64,000 nt of DNA, taken from NCBI RefSeq assembly GCF_022539665.2, contig NC_081331.1:5924501-5988500 (forward strand), given 5' to 3'. The notes beneath the pieces were generated by a model. It did no database searches. It saw nothing but the letters and a program-made list of their open reading frames with translations, and was not told the DNA's origin. This document shows positions 56,601-64,000 of this stretch, one piece after another. The position numbers were made by a program, and so were the translations under genes. Origin of the DNA: Daphnia carinata. Lineage: Eukaryota > Arthropoda > Branchiopoda > Diplostraca > Daphniidae. Every line of letters starts with the position of its first letter. Within the stretch, counting starts at the first letter, position 1.

Positions 56601-57495
56601 TACTTCAATTTTTTTAATATCAAATACCGTCTGGGGAATCCGAATTAAGTATAGAAATGTCATGTCATCCATCGAATCAATACAATTTATTCAGTGTCTT
56701 GCCCCAACCAAGAATCTTTTCAGATCCAATGTTACTATTAACCTATGCTGAGAAAAGAAAAACAACACCATTAAGCATCTCAATTGTTGCTCATGTGACT
56801 TACATGACTTATAGATTCAACTTCTGGCAGAAGCTTGGGAAAGGACATACAAATTGCAGATTAACATCATTGTATAAGGTTCTTGAATGATAAACTAGCA
56901 CCTGTAGAACGTTGCATTGTTGATAGTTGTGTTCCCAGTATATGAAAATCCTTTCCTATTGGATAAATTTTTTTTTTGTACATTACACCTGGTTGGCAAA
57001 AAGGAAGAGAAATTATTCGTCGTAAATTCAAAATTATTTGAAGAAAATTCCTTTCATACATAAAGTGTCCATGTATGATGTTCATCTCTGTAACTGCAGC
57101 AAAATTAAAACATCTTTAGGACCATTTAAGTACCCAGTTTCACCAACACTGTGAATGTAAAGGACAAGTTGTTCTTTAGCCAGGGAAGCAGAATTATTTG
57201 AGGCTTCTAGCTGTGACAGAACTATAAAGGATTGCTGTTGTACAGGATTCATTAACACACGATGGTACTTCTCATTAGACAATTTGCATCTCTATTAATT
57301 TACCTCACACCTTAACGGTAATGCACTCTCAGTGTTTTTTCATCTGTAGGCTCACTCTTCCATCCTGTAACACTTCCAGACTTGACTTGATCCCCTGCTA
57401 AAATTCTGTGAATGCAAAATAATAGCATTAAAAATACTTTTTCGATAGACAAAAAACCAAAAAGTACCTAATTTATGTTTTATGTTGAACTCGTG

Positions 57496-58072
57496 CTATT
57501 TCTGGGTTTCCGTACCACACCCATTTTCGGCCGAAATACGGTCCCACAATTGTTCAATTCCTTCGCTGCATGGACCTATTACTAACGATTCTTTTAGTGC
57601 AGCACTAACAGAATTTAAATTTAACACACTGTCAGGTGGTGGACTGAATAACTAAACAATAAATAATTGTTTGTTAAAATTCTATACTTATTTTGAATTC
57701 TTATTTGAAAAGTTTAGGTACCTGACTGTGTTCGCCTAATGTCAATTCATCCTCATGTTCAGTTAGGGATGAGTTTGGAAAAACCTCCTTCACTGTTTGG
57801 AAACTGTTCCGTTCCAATTTGTTCTTTTTCCCTAGCTGAGCTTGTAGACTCAAAATTTGAGCTACAAAACACAAATGAATAAAAGCAAATAAATAGAATC
57901 ATTACGTATTAGGCCTTACCATCCTTAGCTTTGCTGTTATCTAATACTTTGGGTTGTTCCAATAATTGGGCCTGCAGCTTCATAATTTGATCTAATAAAC
58001 AACAATTAATAATTGAAAACCAATATAATAATGTTTATACTTACCATCCTTTTGTTGTATTATCTTACCCAT
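57496..58072 (-). CDS. Unknown four-exon gene, right-arm copy
   Basis: Exons 58045-58072, 57920-57991, 57722-57861 and 57496-57651 have the same sizes as the left copy (28, 72, 140 and 156 bp) and give 131 aa ending at TAG. The product diverges at many positions (for example GKIIQQKD at the start and LVIGPCSEGIEQLWD near the end) but has no stop codon or frameshift. A further downstream frame at 57082-57282 (LEASNNSASLAKEQLVLY) is open here and interrupted in the left arm, so this copy may be the more complete one. The function is unknown. Confidence 0.55.
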
Positions 58073-58255
58073 TTTTCAATTGTTCCTCCAGCCAGGCGTT
58101 ATTCTCTCCAGCCACGCGTTATTCTCTCCATCCACGCTACTGAACTAACTGCGAATGGCATCCAATGGACTGAAATTGCCTACGCCAGTAATAACAAGTC
58201 TGAGCGGTAGATGGCTACGTGTCGGAAAAAAAGAAAAAAGTGCGATTTCTTTTTT

Positions 58256-59418
58256 TACAGCTATGGCCATCTATCGGCCAGATTCCTACTTAATTTTCTA
58301 AATACAACTTTACGAATTCTAGCCATATAAATATATAATTTTTTTAATTAATAACTTTATTTCATTAAAATGAGTGTCAGTTGTTGCAGAAAAGTTTTTA
58401 AGCCCGACCGAGAAAACTCGGGCTTATTTAGTCGGGCTTAAAAATATTTTATGCAAAAAGTAAAACTCATCGGAATTGGTTGAATATCGCAGGATATACT
58501 CAAAATTGAATGCTGATTCTGGGAAAACTGTTACTTTTTTCATTAAGTTTATCCTTGTTTGTTGATCAGTTTAGTTTAATCAGGGTATATGGTTGTCGCG
58601 ATTCAATAGTAACCATTCCAATCGGTAATTTCCCGAACGCAGCAAGTGCCCCTAGTTTTGATAGAATCCCTATCCGGAAATTGCAAGTTTCCTTAAAAAT
58701 TGCATGACATTCTACAAAAAGAAACACGAATAGAAGTAATAAATCTTTAGGACAAGTCGTCGTTTATTTTTTCCTAGCCAAGCAACGTGTAGTTTTCACG
58801 TTGCAACCTGCAAATAGGTGCGACAACTAAAAAGAAACTTTTGGTATTGTGGCCACTTTCTATATTTCACAGTTCAGCTTATGCTTAATAACCACAAAGG
58901 ATCATACCTTTTAACATTTCCAATTCATGGTTTAGTTAGGTTTCCATTCAAAAACGTCGAATTTCATGTTACTTAACTACGTTACGATCGAAACGCTAAA
59001 ATGACTATAATCTTCCGTTTTTCGCAATAGGCCCGCGAAGGTATTTGTTGCAAAAGTTTGGGCGTTACTTGGTGCAGCCAATTCCAATCATGCAGGGTTG
59101 AGCTATTCTTGTTCATGAATTGATGTATTGCGAGCGGCACGAAACGATGTAATCTGTCCCTATAAATGGTATTAGGCTACTGTTTGCGGGGACGATGGAG
59201 GCCAATATGTTGACATTGATAATACAATCATTCCCTCGCGCATGTTTTACTACACACAAGGCTAACGCGCGAGTGCGTTCAATTGAACCATCTTACCACG
59301 CACCCCCCAGTGCGCATTCAGGGATTTTGCAACGAGCAACGTTACTCCTGTACAAATCCTCGGGAGGTACTGTGCGATCGAAGTCTTGCGGGAACGTTCA
59401 GTCGGCAAACATCTGTCG
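58256..59418. other. Intergenic
   Basis: No gene was accepted. A strong small hairpin (TAAGCCCGA ... TCGGGCTTA) with a second partial TCGGGCTTA lies at about 58399-58441. The right end is the upstream region of the ankyrin-repeat gene. Confidence 0.4.
58399..58441. repeat. Short inverted repeat (GCCCGA/TCGGGC)
   Basis: AAGCCCGA is followed after about 10 nt by TCGGGCTTA, and a second TCGGGCTTA comes 6 nt later, so two mutually exclusive stems can form. It sits 150 bp outside the right arm of the large inverted repeat. Confidence 0.6.
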
Positions 59419-60375
59419 ATGCCGATGGAGTCAGCAGCAGATCGGGCTTCGTATTTATCTGATGCCGTTATTCGTGGCCACTATCGCCAAGTCAAATTTT
59501 ATTTAGACGCTGGCTATGACCAGGATTATATCGATCATTATCGCGAAGGTAAAACACAATTTAAACATTTTAAGGTTGTTAAAGAAAATGTAAACAAAAA
59601 TTATATGGGTATATAGGAAGCACCCCCCTGATACTGGCGGTTACCCAGTTAAAGGACGACGAATCAATAAGAAATCGCTTAATTGTTCTTTTACTACATG
59701 CCGGAGCTGATCCAAACATCGGTGATAGGTACGGCATGACACCACTAATGCACTCTATTTTACGACGACAAACGAGCTCTATCCGTCTTCTATTGGAATC
59801 GGTATAAGATGGCTCACATTCTTCTAAAGACTTAAAAGAATTCTAGATAATTAATTATATAACAGAAACGACTAGATCACGGCATGGAGGACTTAGATGG
59901 AAACAGTGCATTAATGCATGCCGCCTCACTTGGTTTAACGGAGATAGTGGCAATCATCCTCGACCGATTAAGCGCAGTCCACCGAATGATATGTCTTGGT
60001 TATACAGATTAAAGTTTTTTTTTAAAGAATTTATCTTGAATATTTGAATAATAAAATTTTTTTTTAGGACAGAAAAACCGAAATGGGCTTACAGCTGGAA
60101 ATCTGGCTGAAGGATATGAAAAGAAGGAATTAGCCGATTTACTGAGCTGGAAGAACCAATATTTCCTGCCTAGGAACTTTGAAGGTTTCGCTTATCCCCG
60201 TCAGCTTGATCAAGAAAAAAATACTTCATCGACTAGTAGCAATGATGGGCTGCAGGCATTCAAAGGTGACAATCAAACTCCATACACCCCCGAAATACAA
60301 AGGCGCCATTGGCGGAAGTGTGCAAAGCTAAACGATGGTAACTGCTCAGATCAAACTGGTAGCAATCAACAGTAA
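59419..60375 (+). CDS. Ankyrin-repeat protein (ANKRD34-like)
   Basis: Exons 59419-59548, 59617-59801, 59866-59998 and 60068-60375 join in phase to give 251 aa. At least three to four ankyrin repeats are visible: LSDAVIRGHYRQVKFYLDAG (about 11-30), GSTPLILAVTQLKDDES with LLLHAGADPNIGDRYG, MTPLMHSILRR with IRLLLES, and GNSALMHAASLGLTEIVAII. The layout, with the repeat HAGADPN-GD--GMTPLMH, resembles ANKRD34 proteins, which are found in the nervous system of vertebrates. That name is tentative. The C-terminal 70 residues are polar and unassigned. The first ATG of the frame is at 59419, with a second at 59425; the frame is open further upstream, but without an ATG. Confidence 0.75.
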
Positions 60376-60493
60376 AGCAATTTTCGTCCTTTATGAGTTT
60401 CGCATAACAAAAGTAAACGCTCCTGGACAATTGTGGATTCACAAACGAAAACATCGCCTTCGACAGCCATCTAAGTAAACTACAAAATATAAC

Positions 60494-60499
60494 AATAAA
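60494..60499 (+). terminator. Polyadenylation signal for the ankyrin-repeat gene (AATAAA)
   Basis: AATAAA lies 119 bp after the stop, between two converging genes. The IKBKG stop codon is at 60796. Confidence 0.5.
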
Positions 60500-60795
60500 G
60501 CTGATATTTCAACTGCATTGGTTTTGTTGTAGTTTCCCAAACAGTTTTGTTGAACAAGTAATAAACTATCTGGGATTACAAAGGCACGCGATTTGCTACA
60601 ATGACCTAATCAATCAATTTAAAAGTCAAACAAATGTTAACGATTCAACAGCCTGAATACTTCTGTGTTTTGCGAGCCCAAGTTTTTTTGTTTCTTGAAT
60701 AAATTCTCTATATCATTTTCTAAATGAAACGGTTTAAATGTATGTTTAACGTTTTTACAATAACGTTTTAAATCAATCTTTAGTAGGTAAATAAT

Positions 60796-62376
60796 TTATG
60801 GAAACATGTGTTGCGTTAAACATACATCTAAATGATTGTTGAGTGCGTCGTTTGACTGAAATGCTAAGTTGCATTTCGGGCACTCAAAACTTGTCATTAC
60901 CACGTCGTCCGACGGATCCCCTGATACTGACACGAAAGAATTTTCTACCGTACCTTCTAGTTGTCGTTTCAATAGACGGATTTCTTGTTCCAAAGTATCC
61001 TTCTCTCCAGCTAAAGTTTGACGTGCTTCACGTTCGGCCTCGAAATCAGATCGAAAGAGTTCCATCTGCAATTTTAAAAAATCCGCCTTTGTATTTACAC
61101 CAATGAGATAAGAAAAGAAAAACAAACAGACCAAAAAAGAAGAAATAATCAAACCTGTGCTTTCAAGATAGGCATGGTTTCCAGACACTTCTCCATTCGG
61201 GATATTTCAGACTGTAATTCCGTGATGTCAACTTGTTTGCTAAGCACCATTTCCTCTGCGACGACCAGCCGAGTGTTTGCAGAAGTCACTTGCTCCTCCA
61301 ATTCAAGATAATTTTTTTTTAACTGTACGTTTGCTTTTGTCAACTCCTCTAACTCTGCAACGCTAGGGCCTTCCACAACCTGGCTTCGTTGTCCCCATTT
61401 CTTTGACAGTTCTTGAAAGTCAACCATCAACTGATCTAGCTGAGCTGTTGTTTGATTCAGTAAAATTCTAATAATTTGAAATATTTCGGAGATAAATAGG
61501 CAGTCATCCAGCTAATGAACAGCAATTTGCTTACTGTTTGTTCTTGTTGCTTTCCATTTCATTTGCCAGCTGCTCTCTTAGGAAATCTGTTTCGTTTTGC
61601 ATTTGGCTCGTGAACGTACCTGTATTTCGTTTAGCGTTTTCGCGCTCGTGGAAAAGGGAATCATAGCTTGGTAATTCATCACCTTGCTGTTTTGCTTTTA
61701 AAGTTTGGTCGCTTGGTGGAGGAGAAGCAATAAGAACGTAGCTATCAAGGGATTCCAATCCTTCCTATTAAATATAAAAGGATAATGATGAAAGGTACAG
61801 AGTCGAAGCAAAATAAGGATGCAAATTTATTTACAGGAAACACAATTGAACAAATATATTTAAACTAAGAGAAAGAATTATTACACACCTGTGTATGGAT
61901 TGGTCTTACAACTCCAGGAACATTTAAACTTGAACAAGTATTATTCCCAGTCAAATCAATTCTTTGCTTTAATATAGCATTTTCCTCTTTCAGCTGGAAA
62001 TCGATCAATCAAACAGTGTTATAAATACTCCCGATATTTTAGCACTTTGATATAATACCTTAGTTATAAGTTCCTTAGCTTTTTCAACTTTACTGTGATA
62101 TACGTTTTGTACTTTTACAACTTCGTCTTGCCATTCCACAAGTGTTGAAGAAAGTTGTTGCATATAAGTATTATTCTGTTGTAATGTATCTGGAAATTTT
62201 TAATTAACTACATTAACAACAAGTGACTCTCGGAATAAAATGGAATATTACGTACTTCGCAAATCGGAATTTTCCTTAATAAGCTGCTGTATCTTTTCTT
62301 CTACCTCCACAACACTGAGAAGAGTATTACTTTCTGGAGTTCTATTCTGTGAACAGTACATGCTTTTCGAAGTCAT
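60796..62376 (-). CDS. IKBKG: NF-kappa-B essential modulator / Kenny (IKK-gamma), optineurin family
   Basis: The regulatory subunit of the IKK complex, which binds linear or K63 ubiquitin chains in immune signalling. Exons 62256-62376, 62059-62189, 61889-61993, 61535-61764, 61155-61467 and 60796-61065 join in phase to give 389 aa (Drosophila Kenny 387, human NEMO 419). Most of the protein is coiled coil. The UBAN ubiquitin-binding motif is at about 297-325 (LKAQMELFRSDFEAEREARQ). A C-terminal zinc finger has C362, C365, H378 and C382 (FECPKCNLAFQ, then HLDVC). A short segment LESLDSYVLI at 122-131 fits an LC3/Atg8-interacting motif (YVLI after acidic residues), as reported for Drosophila Kenny and for optineurin. 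Optineurin is the alternative, but the length and single start favour Kenny/NEMO. Confidence 0.88.
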
Positions 62377-62666
62377 TTGTGTCTTCGTTTTTGTTACAAC
62401 ACTCTATTGCACACTACGTTTTCCTTATCTTAGAATTTTCGATCCATTTGGTTTTAATAACGCTCTGTAAAATCTAGATGAAAAAGCACTAGCAGACGAA
62501 CTGCAAACGTTAAAACATTACACCTAACGTGCCAAACATGCCACCTATGGGATACAAAATTGTTTGCTGGGAACTGATTGGAAGCCGGGGCGGAATTCCA
62601 AAAAAAAACAAGGTTGACATACTTAATTATATATATACTATATACATACTAATCTGCTAGTAACTG
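62377..62666. other. IKBKG upstream region
   Basis: It contains the IKBKG promoter and 5' UTR on the minus strand. No kappa-B-like or TATA site was identified with confidence. Confidence 0.35.
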
Positions 62667-63398
62667 CATGGTGTATTAGTAATGGTGAGACAACTCTCCA
62701 TTTTAAGGCCTATCTCGAATGAAGCCTGTTTTCAGAGGAGGTGGGTGTGGCCTAATTGAGGAGACTTATAGCCAACGCCACCATCGGAACTACTTAGGAA
62801 CTAGATCATTCGCCAACCACTGAATGGCAAAGAGGAGATGTACTAGTGTCGCGGTAGAGGAGTAATTACAAATACAGTGGTCTAATGGATAGAACATTCG
62901 ATTGCAGTACGGGAGTCTCGAGTTCGAACCCAGTATAAATCTTTCTTTTTTCTCCTTTCCTAACGTAAACTGGCCCCGTGCGGCGCTAGGTTCCACTTTC
63001 CACTGTTTTTCCACACATTTCAATTCTATATTAGTTACCAAACCGTGGAAAGTGGAAAGCTAAAAAGTTTTGTTGATTTTTATTTTGTTACGGAGCGACA
63101 AGTACAAACAAGATTTTTTCCCACTTCTTCCACATTCTATACGAAGTAAACATAAAAATACGATAATATAACTACATAAAGGTTAGAAGTTAATTTTGAT
63201 ATGTAACAGGTAATGGGATAATGGGACATGTCCCCTTGTTTGGACTTAGAAAAATTTTAAAGTAGGTGCAGCCTTTACTTTTTATTCAATATCGGCCACT
63301 AAGCGTCTCTCACTATAGGTAACCTGGACCACAAATAGGCTTCAGCCGAGATAGGCCGTTATAACGAAGAGTTGTCTCACCATTACTAATACACCATG
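62667..63398. mobile_element. Terminal-inverted-repeat element with tRNA-like core
   Basis: The ends at 62667-62697 and 63368-63398 are perfect reverse complements over 31 bp (CATGGTGTATTAGTAATGGT at the start). Similarity continues inward through AGGCCTATCTCG-TGAAGCCT, for about 60-70 bp in all. There is no coding capacity. This is the form of a MITE or foldback element of about 730 bp. Target-site duplications were not clearly seen. Confidence 0.7.
62873..62946 (+). tRNA. tRNA-like sequence inside the TIR element
   Basis: An A-box-like TGGTCTAATGGATAGAAC and a B-box-like GAGTTCGAACCC are spaced as in a tRNA and followed by a T-rich stretch (CTTTCTTTTTTC) able to stop RNA polymerase III. 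The stems do not all pair. It is probably a tRNA-derived SINE head nested in the element. Confidence 0.45.
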
Positions 63399-63837
63399 GT
63401 AACTGTACGCCCTATTGGTGCAATTTGGTACGTATTGTGTCTAACACCAATAGGTGCGAGTATCGTATACGTAGCTCGATGATTAGCTGCCTGCATCCAT
63501 GCATCCTAGTGGGGAGACTTACCAACAACCTACGAGCTACGATTACCTCTTCTCTACCTCAGTTTTGGGTCGATCTTCAACATGTAGTGAACGGTACTAC
63601 AGATCGATGTGAAACGTCTGTATACGTGTCGAGTCGAGTGTGTATTTTTTTTTTAGCATCGTGCCATTTTTAGCCCCTTTATAGTAGGCATGGCTCTTCT
63701 TCTTTCTTGAAGGTTATTTTGTGAAGATGATGTCCGAAGCGATGAAGATGAAGAATCTTGCGAATCCGTTGTGATGAATCTTTAGTGGGGGTGGGCGGGA
63801 GGACGAGGGTGGTGGCGAGATAGTATGGTGGGAAGGG
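63399..63837. other. Repeat-flanking sequence
   Basis: No gene seen. Short duplicated phrases such as CTATTGGTGCAA and ACCAATAGGTGCGAG (inverted to each other) occur around 63410-63460. Confidence 0.35.
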
Positions 63838-63925
63838 AGGGCTTGTAAATTGGAGGTGGCGGGATTTGAACCCGGGACGTCAGAATACAAAGCGAGGGTA
63901 TAGCCATTGTGCCAGGACCGCACAA
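63838..63925 (-). tRNA. tRNA-like sequence at the right edge
   Basis: The minus strand has an A-box-like TGGCACAATGGCTATA and a near-perfect T arm with B box (CCGGGTTCAAATCCCG), but the anticodon stem is mismatched. It resembles a tRNA-derived SINE head or a tRNA pseudogene. Confidence 0.45.
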
Positions 63926-64000
63926 CCCAACCAAATTTTGCTTTTGGTGTAAGCCATTCAAATAGGCAGCAAAGGTACCTAGTAAATGTAATTGAAGTAT

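Larger units (their letters stand above)
56043..58255 (-). repeat. Right arm of the large inverted repeat (~2.2 kb)
   Basis: This is the reverse-complement copy of 53290-55530; see the left arm for landmarks. It differs by scattered substitutions and a few indels and lacks the 33-A run. The two arms could form a hairpin of more than 2 kb in single-stranded DNA or in a read-through RNA. Confidence 0.85.

Noticed and set aside
60796-62376. Optineurin rather than IKK-gamma
   Set aside because: Optineurin is much longer; the 389-aa length matches Kenny/NEMO. The two families share UBAN and zinc finger, so some doubt remains.
1-64000. Bacterial features (operons, ribosome binding sites, CRISPR arrays, insertion sequences)
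   Set aside because: Genes have spliceosomal introns and poly(A) signals, and no regularly spaced direct-repeat array with unique spacers was seen.

Overview
The window is animal nuclear DNA. Genes are split by short GT-AG introns (mostly about 50-120 bp) and carry AATAAA signals, and the intergenic DNA is full of A and T runs. Gene content (hillarin, LMBRD2, a Kenny/NEMO-type IKK-gamma, a pancreatic-lipase-family protein with PLAT domain) and the compact exon style suggest an arthropod, most likely a cladoceran crustacean such as Daphnia. The species call is inference; the gene calls rest on exon-by-exon translation with matching splice phases.

Layout. 1-178: the C-terminal end of a membrane protein (+). 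1796-10954: hillarin, LIM + coiled coil + KY/transglutaminase-like region (-, 10 coding exons). 13382-16383: a very tight pair on the minus strand, an intronless BBIP1 (BBS18) frame followed 12 nt later, in the same frame, by the 10-exon LMBRD2 gene, probably one bicistronic transcript. 17970: an orphan signal-peptide exon (+). 19412-20705: COA6 (-). 22835-23892: RNASEH2A (-), head-to-head with ASRGL1 (24815-25926, +). 26272-27458: WDR83 (+). 28005-28892: several exon-like reading frames of unknown genes on both strands. 29423-31054: a membrane-anchored protein of 543 aa made largely of a 654-bp tandem duplication (-). 31055-40566: a 9.5-kb stretch with almost no coding signal. 40567-48663: a secreted lipase with PLAT domain and a very long Gln/Ser/Thr-rich tail (+, 12 exons). 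50040-51676: PAIP1 (+), tail-to-tail with BCAP31 (51946-52938, -).

53290-58255 is a large inverted repeat: two arms of about 2.2 kb separated by about 0.5 kb. Each arm carries a copy of the same four-exon gene (131 codons, identical exon sizes) plus a GC-rich hairpin-forming block, and the spacer holds three tRNA-like sequences. Then come an ankyrin-repeat gene (59419-60375, +), IKBKG/kenny (60796-62376, -), and a terminal-inverted-repeat element with a tRNA-like core (62667-63398), followed by one more tRNA-like sequence at the window edge.

Most genes are unrelated housekeeping functions: muscle/cytoskeleton (hil), cilium (BBIP1), GPCR/endocytic signalling (LMBRD2), cytochrome oxidase assembly (COA6), ribonucleotide removal (RNASEH2A), isoaspartyl peptide breakdown (ASRGL1), MAPK scaffold/spliceosome (WDR83), translation (PAIP1), ER export (BCAP31), and NF-kB signalling (IKBKG). 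The most unusual items are the BBIP1-LMBRD2 pair, the inverted gene duplication, the internally duplicated membrane protein, and the lipase with the giant tail.
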